From NCBI GenBank assembly GCA_030248215.1, contig JASANG010001126.1:1-64000 (forward strand): 64,000 nucleotides of DNA. Reading direction: 5' to 3'. Source of the DNA: Enoplolaimus lenunculus. Its lineage: Eukaryota > Nematoda > Enoplea > Enoplida > Thoracostomopsidae. Position 1 is the stretch's first letter. Each line of letters begins with the position of its first letter. Position numbers and translations under genes: made by a program. The notes beneath the pieces were generated by a model that was not told where the DNA came from, did not search any database, and saw nothing but the letters and a program-made list of their open reading frames with translations. Shown here piece by piece: positions 24,849-36,577 of this stretch.

Positions 24849-26298
24849 TCAAACTCTACGCAGAGATGACGGCAATAAAGGGTCGAACGAGATTAATTCT
24901 TTCGATTTAAGCAATAATTGTTTGGTGCGATGGCAGTATTTTCGATTACAAACAGTCATATAATTTGGTCCATAAAGCGACGTCAAATGATCATGAGGTA
25001 AATTCGGTCCGTTGAAGCTAAAAGGTCCGAACACGTACGACTTCAAAGGCGTCAGGTTGGCAGTTGTAAGTCCACTTGGCCAAATACATTGAGCACGATT
25101 ATTCCAATAACACACAGCATTAAACTGCTTGACCACAACAGGAAATATATCTAAAAATACTAGTCTGTTTTCAGAAGAAATATCAAAAAAACTGTGTACG
25201 TTACGCAAACCAGATTATTCGTAAGGTCATACATGGACCATGTGAGTTTAGACGTAATTTGGTACATACCAGCCGTAGTGTAAAATCAATAGTCAAAGCA
25301 ATACGTACTAGGCTTATATTAGCTGAACAGCATCCGTAGATTATGTGTCAACCGACTGATGAATAAAAATCAATCATTCAGTTTATAAAATTAATACAAA
25401 ACACATAGCTATAGTTTATGCTGCTGGCATGCTACTATCGATCTGTGAACAATTATTCAATCCAAACTCTATAAACACAGACAATGATTAAGCAAAAGTC
25501 AATGGGTGATGCTGTAAGCGGTGCTCTCTTGGTAAATAAAATGTCACAAACGCGTAGCTAAAACAGCGCTAAAATATACCGACAAAAGGAAATCCACATT
25601 GAACGGTTTCACTGTCAGGTAGAAATCGATCAGCTTTAGCATTAAAAATTCTCCAGCCTCCATACCACCATTCGATGCACTCGTATCCACACTCGCTTAG
25701 GCGAGTTAAAACAAGATCACGAAATTTTCTGCGGTCGCTCTGAAATCATAGTTGAAGATCGAGTAGTGGTGTGATCTTTCTGCAAGGCTTCGCTTGATGT
25801 TTATGTACGTATTGCGTATGCAAAACACAAGAATCATACGCAATCTAATTCAGTCAGTTTATGCTATCAGATTTTTTCTTTAAAAACACGGTACTCACAA
25901 AATAATATAGTTCTTACCTTCCAAATGCAGAAATCAACATCGTCGTCCCATGGTATTAGTCCACCATGTCTGACTGCACCTAACAGTGTTCCACCATCCA
26001 TCCATATTTGTATACCATATTTTGTCGCCATCCGATGTACATCGCTTGCTGTACGGTACAATTCATCGATTTGCCTTTGGTTAAGCTTAGGAGCAAAATA
26101 ATATTGCGAAATCTCTGTAGACTCCGTAGACACTAGTTCGTTTACCTTTGATTCATTAAACAGAGCTGCGAAAACTGACCCATCCAGGATGTCACTGTCA
26201 ACATCGTGGATGGAAGGCACAAATTCACATGGTACATTGTCACATTTCCTACACAAAATACTGTTATTATCAGTTGAACTCTCTGATAGCATCAAACG
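24849..26298 (-). CDS. LicD/FKRP-type nucleotidyltransferase-fold protein, C-terminal three exons
   Basis: Exons in coding order: 26298-25918, 25739-25580, 25150-24849, all with consensus splice sites, joined in one frame (843 bp, 280 residues plus stop). The first visible exon carries RQIDELYRTASDVH, then WMDGGTLLGAVRHGG and IPWDDDVDF, the GG and DDD signature of the LicD/fukutin-related family that transfers phospho-sugar or phosphocholine units to glycans. The second supplies an aromatic WWYGGWRIF segment. The third starts at the DIFP motif (the codon for Asp is split by the intron) and continues with CIWPSGL, GPNLPHDHLTSLYG and a basic Leu-rich end. The exon at 26298 starts in phase 0 after TTATTGCAG, so N-terminal exons, probably including a membrane anchor, lie upstream and were not identified. 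Convergent with NOMO. The substrate cannot be told from sequence. Confidence 0.88.
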
Positions 26299-26604
26299 CT
26301 GCAATAACTTAAGTTATACATGTTGCGTTGGCTCCAGCATGCGCGGTGTATCATGCTGCGGCGCCCACTCGACCCCACGTCCTCCTAGCTATGTTTTTCT
26401 TTAGCTGTCTCGAGCTGTATAAACACAACCTTATATGGTTTATCCTTTATTCTGAGGTTCACCCTATATTTTTGTACAAATCTGCATGTGCTCGTCACAA
26501 CAGCGCCTTTTTTATAATTCAGCGCCGGTTTTGCCCATGATGCCAATTCCGTAATTATCATATATTGCATAAATTTGTATTTATCTATTTTGATGTTTTC
26601 AGGC

Positions 26605-26777
26605 CCTCCATCTCCATTCTTCCCCAAGCAGTATTCGGCAGGTGGATGGGTCTCGATTTTTGAGTCTTGGTGGTTTAGAACCTAGACCAGAAGTCGAGGA
26701 AGTAGCAAAAATATATGGCTGTTTTGTTGACATAACGGCCGGTTTGTATTTTCCGGGAAAATTCTACCATGGTTAAT
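26605..26777. other. Unassigned block open on both strands
   Basis: After a TTTTCAG on the + strand there are about 60 codons without a stop (containing LGGLEPRPEVEEVAKIYG). The - strand is also open (containing KNRDPSTCRILLGEEW). GC content is higher than the surroundings. No family was recognised; it may be an old exon or a transposon fragment. It lies upstream of the LicD exons but neither frame fits that family. Confidence 0.2.
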
Positions 26778-27319
26778 TGAGTAGATTTCATTTTATATAT
26801 TTATCTTGAATGTTATACATACCGTTGGTAAATAAACATAGCTTTAGGTGTCCATATATAAAAACAGTCACAAACAAGAGTGTTAATTTGCAATAATGCC
26901 TAAAGTTAAAAGGCCATTGTGCTATTAAGAACGAATGAACAAACGACATATTAAAGCTTGTAATAAACTTAAACCGTAAACAAAACCTGAGAGTGTCGTT
27001 GTTCAGAAGGCATCAACGAAAATCAATGGTTATACACTTCCGCTTGAGAATATTTTTTGCGTTTCTTGCAGTTTTACGCCTTTTTAAGCATAAAATACAG
27101 TAAGGATGTAAAATAATGAAAATAACAGGTCAATGGAAACCGGATACCAATCAGAACAAACGAAACCAAAAAGTGGACCTTTGAAAATATAAACATGTTG
27201 TATTTTATATTCAACACCGCGCCTAAATTTCCAAACATTTATCCGGGTTTCTAGGTTTGTCGAATAGCAGCACATCTGCACCAAGGGAACAATCGTAGGT
27301 GTTCCCTGCTCCGACAGAT

Positions 27320-27438
27320 ATTTGCTAAAATTAACAAATTAATCATTGTGTACGTATTAACTTCGCGTCACCTCCGGCTATAGGGCAAATTTTGCTAACC
27401 ACCAGCACCGGTATTTTTCACCTCACAGGTTGTCCCTG
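27320..27438. mobile_element. Fragment of CAGGGTG-family element
   Basis: Retains a right end (TTTTTCACCTCACAGG followed by TTGTCCCTG) and CACCTCCGG motifs of the AGCCGG subtype. The left end was not found. A similar fragment occurs at 59725-59830. Confidence 0.4.
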
Positions 27439-27616
27439 ATGGACATATATATTTTCAAAAACTTAATTATATTAAGTATATAATATTTAAGACACTAACA
27501 ATATATATGAGCAGAGAAATAACGGAATTTCAGCTATTTCTTTAAAATGAAAACCGAAACTTTAAAATCAAACACGCAATCAACGGTTTTACACCGTGCG
27601 ATATTAACCGTTATCA

Positions 27617-27864
27617 CTCAAAATAATATTTGTGATATTTAAGAAAAAATTTCTTACATTTCAGAAATATGATTAGCAAGGTGCACTTGAAAAGTATTTC
27701 TGTTTTAACGGAAATGTTTTCAAAAAACGTTTTGAAATAAAGTCTGAAAATAAACGGTTTCCACTTATTTTTAGAAAAATTGTCTTAAATATCAGCAAAA
27801 CTTTTCAGATTTGCCACAGAAAACACTTTTCTGAATAAATTCAGAAATACTTTTTTGTGTGTAT
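27617..27864. mobile_element. MITE family with ACACAAAA ends, copy 1
   Basis: Shares a full-length match with 57870-58123: GATATTTAAGAAAAA, AATTAGCAAG, CGTTTTGAAA and a TTTTTTGTGTGTATA right end. AT-rich, inverted-repeat ends, non-coding. Superfamily undetermined. Confidence 0.6.
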
Positions 27865-28479
27865 ATATATGCATTCTGATAGATATATTTTAAGAAAAAA
27901 CTGAGAAAATGATAATCCAAAATTTTTATCACGCATTTTTCGTCAATCGTTTTTTTTGTTGATTGTTTAAATAGCAACCCCTAAACAGTGTATCTCCTTT
28001 AAATATTCATGTGTCAATATCTCAAAGTCTTACTATCTTTAATACATATGCCTGTTTTATATATACCTAAATATGTATATACATATAGTAGTGATATATA
28101 TTTTTAGATAAATTCAATTGTAACATTTGGCCTAGAAAGTCGTGCCACGGAACTGAGTGAAATTTCAAACATATAGCAGCAATATATGTACATACCCGCA
28201 AGGTCTTTGATGGGGCGGTTGTATTAACCGGAATTTAGACGCCGCTATTCGATGTTTTGTGGTTTCCCCGACTACAGTCACAAATGTCCATGGCGGCGGG
28301 TTTATACAAGGGTTTCGGTAGTTTTGGCCTGAATAGGGCCTAATCACGCCAACAATCCCACGGTCTATGAGCGCTGGCGTATAGTATATGTTGATCAAAA
28401 GTTTGAGCATTTGTAGCAGAATTATAGGTTTAAATGTATAAAAACTTATGAAACAAACTGTTTTAAAAAATAATTTTGC

Positions 28480-28898
28480 TACAGAACTGTCTTCTCCAGA
28501 GGGTACCCCCCTTGTTATTCGGTTACGGACTGTTATTTATTTTTAATCCACGCTACGCCGCCCATCGTTACAGATATATTTCCGGTACTGCAATTATCCG
28601 TCGAATTAAACGGTTATTTGTCTTGTGTCACATCTTAAACGATCATACAAGGTTATACTTAGGAATGTACTTTCAAAATTTAAGTACGCTTTAAAGTTTC
28701 GAACTCAAATTATTTGGTCCTGGAGTCATTTATGTGCTACAATTAGGGCTAATTGACATTTATGGACTCTAATTAGGGTTTAGGGACTCTATCCGCTTAC
28801 GGACTCTTATTAGTCACACGGACTCCAATTGATTCGGAATCCAAATGGAGACCCCCTCTTATTACCTCTCCCTCTCTTATTCGGGTCAATACAGTATA
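28480..28898. mobile_element. CCCGAATAAGAGG-end MITE, copy 1
   Basis: Right end CTCTTATTCGGG, then CAATACAGTA; the left end is degenerate. Interior phrases such as GGACTCTATCCGCTTACGGA and TCATTTATG recur in inverse orientation at 62226-62594. Confidence 0.55.
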
Positions 28899-29286
28899 TA
28901 TATAATATGAATTTTTAAACATTTTTAACAGTTTCTTGCCGATGTGCATTTGAATAACGAATTAATTAGTTTGGTATATAAAGCAACGGTTTGAATTTTA
29001 ATGAAAAACTCATCGTGTTTTTAAAATCAACTTTGAGACAAATTTTAGACGATAATTTTTGCGCAGGTAAAAACGTTTAACGCATTCCATAAAATGGCCC
29101 ATAAAATAATAAATTTCCCAAAATTATTATAGTTTAACAACATTTCCAGTTTGTTGTTCGTGTTTGGATGCTAGAAAACTGAATCTAAATAGGGCAGAAA
29201 AGCTCTCGAAATGTAGACTTGTCTCTTAATTAAGTTATTAAAAGGTTCGACTGAAGTATGCTAAATAAGGGCGGTATCAGTAGCAT

Positions 29287-30218
29287 GGCCCATGTTATTA
29301 TAAAGGCCGTCCCAATTTCCCGGGACACAAATATAAGCGGAGTGCACACTTATGAGCTCCTGTTTACATATGCACAGGCAAATATTTACGTAGGATATAT
29401 ACATATATATAAATATATATAAAGATATATATGATATATATAAACATATATAATATATATTATATATGTATATTATATATATATATATGTTTATATGTTT
29501 ATATATCTGTCCCAACTGTCTTATCTGTCCCAAGTGTCCAACTGTCCCATCTGTCCCATCTGTCCCAAATGTCCCAACTGTCCCAACTGTCCCATATGTC
29601 CCAACTGTCTCAACTGTCCCAACTGTCCCATCTGTCCCGTTTGTCCCATCTGTCCCATCTGTCCCAAGTGTCCCATGTGTCCCAACTGTCCCACCTGTCC
29701 CATCTGTCCCAACGGTCCCAACTGTCCCATCTGTCCCAAGTGTCCGAACTGTCCCATCTGTCCGAACTGTCCCATCTGTCCCGTTTGTCCCATCTGTCCC
29801 ATCTGTCCCAAGTGTCCCATGTGTCCCAACTGTCCCATCTGTCACATCTGTCCCAAGTGTCCCAAGTGTCCCAACTGTCCCATCTGTCCCATCTGTCACA
29901 AGTGTCCGAACTGTCCCATCTGTCCTAACTGTCCCATCTGTCCCAAATGTCCCAAGTGTCCAAGTGTCCCAACTGTCCCGTCTGTCCCAACTGTACCATC
30001 TGTCCCAACTGTCCCATCTGTCCCAACTGTCCCATCTGTCCCAGCTGTCCCAACTGTCCCATCTGTCCCACTGTCTCATCTGTCCCAACTGTCCCGCTGT
30101 CCCAATTATATTTTTTGAATATACTCCTGGTACATTGCTGTCCCGGGAAAATGGGTCGGGTACTCCTGGTACATTTCAGTCCCGGGAAAATGGGACGGCC
30201 TTTAAAGTAACATTGGCC
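29287..30218. mobile_element. hAT-like non-autonomous element carrying a minisatellite
   Basis: Inverted termini: GGCCCATGTTATTATAAAGG on the left and the mirror of GGCCAATGTTACTTTAAAGG on the right, each continuing with a CCGTCCCA...CCCGGGAC block. The flanks 29279-29286 and 30219-30226 are both AGTAGCAT, an exact 8-bp duplication. The interior is an AT-rich stretch (29395-29508) followed by about 590 bp of a 9-bp tandem repeat. No transposase is encoded. Confidence 0.88.
29511..30106. repeat. 9-bp minisatellite (CTGTCCCAW)n
   Basis: About 65 units of CTGTCCCAT / CTGTCCCAA / GTGTCCCAA. Because the period is a multiple of three, long frames stay open on both strands (Cys-Pro, Val-Pro, Leu-Ser, Gly-Gln patterns); these are not genes. 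The unit resembles the GTCCCA motif in the host element's own terminal repeat. Confidence 0.95.
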
Positions 30219-30819
30219 AGTAGCATAAACATATTCCTAAGCCTAAAGCCTAAGCAAATAACTTGTCTAAAGCGTATGCTTAATAGTTGACTGTAGACAC
30301 ATGAAAAAACCGTTCGTATGTGATCGACTCATGGGTCAAAGCTTAATCCTAGTTGAGCGTGGCCAAAACAGTGGATTTGAGAAAGAACCAAACCAGAAAT
30401 TTGGTTAAAATATGTAACAACGGCAGTAACTACAGTGGTCGAAACCAAATTCTTCCGTGTACGAGGATCTTTACTGCTAAAGCGGAATTTTGAACAACGG
30501 CACCTTTGTCAGAATAGAACGGTATCAGTTTTCTAGAAATATCAATATCAAAATTTTCTCTGCAAGCTCGTTCAGGTATAATTGCATTTTGTTTGGATTG
30601 GCCTGTATGGCTTTATATAAGTCATTATTGAACCAATAAATAAGTTCTAACTTTCTGTAGTAGTTCGCTGCAATAATTATATACTCGTATCTTATTCGAT
30701 GTTTGAGTCTCGGCGCTTTCGCCAGAACAACCTTTGATTGGTTGCTAAAGTAATCGTTAACCGTCCGAAGCCAATGAAATGCTACCATTAATTGCAATGC
30801 TATATTTTTGCTGCAAAAG

Positions 30820-31619
30820 TACCGTAGTGCCCCGAATAAGAAGAGACGACTGATATTTGGCTTGCCTCTTCCCCTGGTATTCGGTTACAGACTGTTATTT
30901 ATTTTCAATTCATCTCGTGTTAATATAGGTGATCCCAACATCCTTTTTTATGCTATTTTTGGGCACAACTAACTCGCTTTTAGCATTTTTTGGTTGTCAT
31001 GTCTGTTAATCTTTTTTGGAATTAATAGAGTTCAAGCGGGTATCTGAACATCCGTTACATATTTTAGTAGTCTAAGCCATTCCACTGCTTTCACTTTTAT
31101 GGACGCTAATTAGGACTTATGGACTTCATCAATTAACCGACACTAATTTGGAATTACGACTCCTGTTGTTTGGGACTGAAAATGGGACGCCTTTTTTATT
31201 ACGCTCACCCAGGGGGTAACAGATAGTAAGAATAACGGAAAAGGAATTGGAAACGGATATCAAAGTATAAAAGTTTCAAAGATGTTGTTTTCTTTTTCTG
31301 TCAACAAAATTAAAGACATGCAAATATTCACCGGGTTTTCTAAAAATTTGTAGAAAAACATGGCGAATACAGCGAATTTTTTAACATTTTGGACGACTTT
31401 TGTTATTCTTATTTCGTTTCGTACAATTACAACATATCTGTAATGAAAAATTACGAGAAATATACGTGATTTTTATAACTAATTATGAGCGTAAAGTATG
31501 ACGGAATTTCCTGGTATTTCTATAACGGAACCGATACCGATTTTTACCGGAAACAGAAACGGAAGCGGATACAGTGTTGCTGCGTGCCCTCACCCGTTTT
31601 ATTCGGGTCACTACAGTAC
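30820..31619. mobile_element. CCCGAATAAGAGG-end MITE, copy 2, split by an insertion
   Basis: Left end ACCGTAGTGCCCCGAATAAG, right end TTATTCGGGTCACTACAGTA; the interior phrase TATTCGGTTACAGACTGTTA matches copy 1. A CAGGGTG-family element occupies 31210-31586 inside it. Confidence 0.65.
31210..31586. mobile_element. CAGGGTG-family hAT-like MITE nested in another MITE
   Basis: Starts CAGGGGGTAACAGATAG and ends TGTTGCTGCGTG (a decayed TGCACCCTG). Flanks CGCTCACC (31202-31209) and CCCTCACC (31587-31594) match at 7 of 8 bases. Carries TTACCGGAAAC-type motifs near the right end. Confidence 0.75.
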
Positions 31620-32563
31620 TGTAGGAAATCTTGTAGTACGGTTGACAAAATTGTTGCGAACTGCGCGTTATAGCCAGTAGCTGATCTCACATTTTACAAG
31701 CAGGCCTGGTGTCACCCATATGAAACCAACAGCTTAAATTTAGTCTCTATTGCAATACCCAAATATCAACCAAGTGAAAGTTCGGCCGTTGAATTTTAAG
31801 CTTTAATTTAGGCCATTCAAACTTCCCATACGGTCTGCTTTAGTCAGAATTAAAGCTGGGTTGTAGTAGTATTTTTAAGCAACCAATGTTGTATATATGC
31901 GACTATAGAACTCGGCTCATTCTTCGACTGAAACCAAAAAAGAGGGGGGTTACGAGCTTCACGTATAGGGATTTTGGGTATTTCATGTATTGCAGTTCCT
32001 AGTTTGAATTTTGAATTCAAGAGTGGTTCAGTTGGGTCTTTGATGTGGTTTCGTGTGGTTTAAGATTATTTGGAAGTTTATGATTTTAAGTTTAATTGAA
32101 TGACGTCATATTCGCCGGTTTAGCTGATATGGACGTTATTGAGGGTCGTTCACATTTTACAAATGAAATTATAATTTTGTAAAACCGAGTGTGCAGAAAT
32201 GCAATCTGAAATTTAGATATTAAACAAATTATTTTAATTTTAATAGAAATTCATAAAAAATTTACACTCTGAACTTTTGTTTACGTTTTGTTAATTTAAC
32301 GACTAGCATGCGTTGAGTTTTACTCGTAAGCTGGTTACTTCTAAAGTTTACTTAATATGGCGCGAGGCGTCGAACCCCAGCTGGAACCGGTGTACGGCCG
32401 TCTCCAGCGGCGATTATCGGCGCCAGGCGGCATAGTAAAAAGAGTACAGGTTGAAAATGAACTCGTGCAGGTTTGAATTGTTCCACTTTACATCTGTGAC
32501 AGGACATTTTAAAAATTGTTTCAAAATCGCAAAACAATTTTACCATTTTTAAAAACAGCGCTA
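31620..32563. other. Intergenic, nothing recognised
   Basis: AT-rich unique-looking sequence with no coding stretch or repeat family that I can support, apart from a small GC-richer patch near 32360-32430. Confidence 0.4.
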
Positions 32564-32783
32564 CACTGTAAAAAATGGCGAGTCAAATTGACTCTCTCTG
32601 AAATAGGCTTTTCCTGACTACATAAACTGTGTCAAAATTCGACTCCACCAGAGTCAAATTCGATTTATTGAATCGCTCAGTGAGTCGAATTTGACTCTGG
32701 CGGAGTCAAAGTTGACTCAGTTTGTGTAGTCAGGAAAAGCCTATTTCCGAGAGAGTCAATTTGACTCACCATTTTTTACAGTG
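32564..32783. mobile_element. Foldback Tc1/mariner-like MITE (GAGTC type), copy 1
   Basis: 220-bp near-perfect palindrome between CACTGTAAAAAATGG and its mirror, flanked by TA on both sides. Both halves contain repeated GAGTCAAATTGACTC-like motifs and AAATAGGC / GCCTATTT. The TA duplication points to Tc1/mariner. Confidence 0.85.
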
Positions 32784-33227
32784 TAATCGTTTTTTAGACA
32801 AACGGTAAAATTCTAATTATTCATTTCATAGGTTGTCCATTTTACAAAAAAAAGTGTTTCTTAAAAGATATTTAATTCAAACGCGAAAAGTATTGCAAAA
32901 TAGCGTTGTATTTTTGACACGATTGGTTCGACGTCAACAAACTACTATGGAATTTATTCAAATTTTTCGAAGATAACATTTTTATTAATTTAATCAAAAA
33001 TAACAGTTCAAAATATTATTTTTTTGTTAAATTTACGCTTCGTTCTATGTAAACATTAATAATCGTTGTTAGTTTCAAAAATTTGCCTGAAATTCATTTT
33101 GCAAACTGGTAATTTTCAATGCTCATTATTTTGGTTCAATTCAATAATACATTGGTTAAAGTTGCAAGATTTGATTAAATTGTTTTCTTTCTACCTTAAC
33201 AAATTTTACACATTGTGCTTTTGCCGA

Positions 33228-33387
33228 TGGTCTGAGAGAAAGGTCAGCGGCCCCAAACCCCCTGAAAAAACTTTACCCCCTACAAAATTCTCAACTTTCC
33301 TTGTAAGTCACCAAAAACGCTTGTATGCTCTTCCTGAAAAATATTTCGCCACCCTAGCAAAATGAGCTGGCTATACGGGCCTGATTG
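33228..33387. mobile_element. hAT-like MITE with CAGGCCCGTA ends, copy 1
   Basis: Shares the internal phrases CTTTCCTTGTAAGTCA, TTGTATGCTC and the right end GAGCTGGCTATACGGGCCTG with five other copies. The complement of the right end, CAGGCCCGTATAGCC, looks like a hAT terminus. Confidence 0.6.
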
Positions 33388-33469
33388 TCGTAAAACGCAT
33401 GTTCACTTATAATACTAGGAAAAAGAATATAGTGAGAAAGTTTTGTTTTCTCAAAATTTCAGCCTATGC

Positions 33470-33830
33470 TTGAACATAATCCACCCAAAATGTTACCTAA
33501 AAACAAATTCGTTTTGATTTAAAAAATCATTTTTTGCTACAAATTCATTTGTTTTAAACAACCATTTTTTGCTTCAAATCCGTTTTGTTTTAAAAAATTT
33601 ATTTTTTCTACAAACTCGATTGTTTTAAAAAATCATTTTTTGCTTCAAATTCGTTTCTACTAAAATATTCATCTTTTGCTACAAATTCGTGTTTTAAAAA
33701 TTCATTATTTCTACAAATTCGATTGTTTTAAAAAATCATTTTTTGCTTCAAATTCGTTTTCTTTTAAAAAATTCATCTTTTGCTACAAATTCGTTTTGTT
33801 TTAAAAATTCATTTTTTGCAACATTTTTGT
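33470..33830. repeat. About 37-bp AT-rich minisatellite
   Basis: About nine imperfect copies of a unit around CTACAAATTCGTTTTGTTTT followed by AAAAATTCATTTTTTG. Non-coding. Confidence 0.8.
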
Positions 33831-34424
33831 CAATTACCGAACTTTAGCTTTCGTTATTTTTAAAGCTTGTAAAATGTCAAAATAGCTTAGTTGTAAAGGT
33901 GTAGATACCATCAATTGGTTTTGTGAATATTAAAAAGGTCTTTTTCAAGTTGCATTAAAAGTGGAGCATAAATTTTTTCAGCAGGCAACAACGTCAACAT
34001 TTCGTTTTTCCCAATGCTGGTGTTTAGCGTTGCGATATTAAAAAGTGGAGTTGAACATTTTCAAATCAACTTTTTAATATTGCAAGGCTTGACATCAGAA
34101 TCGAGTTATTTTTCATTGCAAATAAAGTGTGTTTATCTTACGCACCATATTGTTTTTAGTACGTAAGATCCATACATTCATTGGCCAATGCAACAACACG
34201 CGAGATCGCATGAATGTAATTTCCGTTTGCGTGTTATCAAGCGGACAATTTTGTGCAAACAAACATATTTACGCTGTGTTGCTTTTATTGTGTATTTTTA
34301 GCACATATTATTTGCATTTGCGTTTTTTGTATTTTTGTTTGTTGTTTTGACATTATTTTTATTATGTTTTGTTGATAAATGTTTCTCGATCCGTTGAGAT
34401 TCGCTGTTAAGGTGTATACGAGGC

Positions 34425-34548
34425 TTTGGCTGGGACCCGTAGCCAAAAGTTGTAGGGGTGTCAGCTTCCTCAGAATAATTTCGCCCCCCCCATCAGAAAA
34501 AATTCAACCTTGTTTGTAAGTCATTGAAAACGTTTATATGCCATCAGC
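34425..34548. mobile_element. hAT-like MITE with CAGGCCCGTA ends, copy 2 (truncated)
   Basis: Begins GGGACCCGTAGCCAAAAG and includes CAACCTTGTTTGTAAGTCAT; the right half is lost where a TTAGGC-family right end (34549-34591, CTCCGGAAAACGATCCAGCC) abuts. Confidence 0.5.
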
Positions 34549-34591
34549 ACCTCCGGAAAACGATCCAGCCTTGTTCTATACATTGGCCAAT
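34549..34591. mobile_element. Right-end fragment of TTAGGC-array MITE
   Basis: Contains CTCCGGAAAACGATCC, then TTGTTCTATACATTGGCC. Only the last about 43 bp of the family are present. Confidence 0.55.
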
Positions 34592-35985
34592 TTACCCTCA
34601 CAACACTCTTTGAGGTTCGTCCAGCTGAAATGTATCATGGCCGCCGCAGTTGGTACCTGTACTAAATTGTGTCTTTAGTGTTCGCTTATAGTCTACCGTT
34701 CATTTATTTAAAGTTCGTTTGTCTGTGACATTGACATTTCTGGTATTTTTGTAAAAAATATTTACCAGCCTTTTTCACACTTCAACCTATTTTAATTCTT
34801 GATTGAAATTAAATTTTTCTACAAAACTTATAGACCAGCCTCAGGATACGTTTTAGTTGAATGGAATATATTTCGCTACCGTGTTGAAAGGGTACGATAC
34901 TGGTGTGAATCATATCCCCTTAAAATTGTTTTTGACAGACACAAAAACAAACGCCTGCATTGCATGTTTTCGAATCGTCCACTGATGTTTAGAGGTCAAA
35001 AAATAATATTTTCGTTCGCCTCATGTTTTTGTAAATTTTACGTCAAATTGTACCCTACACAATTGAATTTTTGGTTTAGTCTGACGATGCTCAACCTTAT
35101 CGTTCGGCGTTTATTGGTCGGCCTTATTTTTTCTAGATGTCTGTCTCATTTGTATACACAACGCGTGTAGTGAGTATAAAAATACCCGGTTCCTCAATTT
35201 GTTTACTTTCAAGACAACAGTTTAGTAATTTTTTAAACCACAACTTTGTCAACGATCGTTCAATTGACCAATCACAGAACCCAAATTTTTGCCCTGGTCG
35301 TATTTGACAATTGCTGGGTACATTAAAATATAAGGCCAGTCAGCTAAACCTAAGCCTAACAACCTAAGCATAGCTGCCATATTCTCAAACGAGTATAGCA
35401 CCTATTATCAGTTAGCGATAGGTTTTCAAACTGACGAACATATGCAATTGCAGATGTTAAAATTGGTACAGATGTAGGAAAAATCAAATACGAATAGAGT
35501 GATGAATTTCAAACCTCACGTTTCGTTGGTTCCAAAGTTACAGGACTTATCAACAACTGGCGATAGGACTACACATAGTTGAAAATACGAGCTTAGGCCT
35601 ATAAATCCAGGCGTAGGTCTTGTAGCCTCTATCCACCAGTGCCCGCCTGCCTCTTAGTACTGGCCGGCATATATAATTGACTTGGCCCGCGGGGACGAAA
35701 CTTCTCAAATCGCTATCTAACAGTAGTTTGAAAACGTTACTACAAGTTTATTACTTTAAGTTTAAATTTAAATCATTTCAAAAATACGTTTCACGCTATA
35801 AAGTTTACGTAGTTTTATGGCTAAATTTGAAATTGAAACTTTACCAAATTTGATTTGAAAATATTGTTTTTTTGTTATGAGAATGTTGTTGTTTAATTTT
35901 GAACTAAGATTCAATGACGAATGGATAACGAAAACAGGACTTTGGACGTATTTTTCACCCGCCTACAAAAAATTTATCAAAGCAT
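34592..35985. other. Intergenic, no gene supported
   Basis: A 123-codon open frame at 34799-35170 (+) has no recognisable domain, an aromatic-rich low-complexity look and no splice context, so I do not call it. A short run of CCTAAG hexamers near 35340-35370 is a decayed TTAGGC-family fragment. Confidence 0.4.
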
Positions 35986-36239
35986 CATTGTAAATTTCAG
36001 TGAGTTGATTTTAACTCAGAATGAATTGAATCAGTCAGTCTGAGTTAGGACTATCAGAACTCAAAATTTTGAGCTTATTCAATTCATTCTGAGTTCATTA
36101 ATCAACTAGCCCAGAGTCAACTCAACTGAGAGTGAAAATCAACTCAACTCTGAGTGAGCTAATGGATACTGAGGTTTTATTTCAGAAATAACTAACTCGT
36201 TAGCTGAATTGGTTAATCAGCTCATTGGAATTTACAGTG
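35986..36239. mobile_element. Foldback MITE (GAGTT type), copy 1
   Basis: Palindromic element starting TTGTAAATTTCAGTGAGTTG and ending in GGAATTTACAGTG. Both halves are studded with ACTCAGA / TCTGAGT motifs. Related copies lie at 36578, 54546 and 58372. Confidence 0.75.
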
Positions 36240-36577
36240 TAGAGAATTTTATGCATTACATTTATCTCTGAACTAGCTAAGTAATTTTTTGTCTAATCGG
36301 TTGAAAATGTTTTGTTGTGAAGCGTCAGCATGATTAGGATATTTTAAAGTTTTTGAAGGTTCTGGCTAAAAATACGTCTGGTTCAAAATCACATGTGTAC
36401 CTGTAGATTACCGTGAAACTTTACTTGAACCTTTAAATCAATCCGAATTTAAATTCTAAAATATAACGTCAAAAATAAACTTCAGCGTATTCAGATAAAA
36501 CAAATTTTTTGAAATTTCAAAAATTCCAAGAGTTGGCCATGATGGTATCATCCATTGAGAAAGCGTTGTAGAAAAAA

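Larger units (their letters stand above)
29265..30345. mobile_element. TTAGGC-array MITE interrupted by another element
   Basis: The left piece (29265-29286) reads AAGGGCGGTATCAGTAGCAT and the right piece (30219-30345) resumes with AGTAGCATAAACATATTCC, CCTAAG hexamers and a CATGGGTC end. Together they match the GGCCCATG family. The gap is filled by the element 29287-30218, which targeted the conserved AGTAGTAT-like site. Confidence 0.7.

Noticed and set aside
29466-30290. Long open frames of Cys-Pro, Val-Pro, Leu-Ser or Gly-Gln repeats
   Set aside because: Produced by a 9-bp tandem repeat, which keeps frames open on both strands; no start context, splice sites or domain.
34799-35170. 123-codon open frame
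   Set aside because: No domain, no splice context and AT-driven aromatic-rich composition; not supported as a gene.
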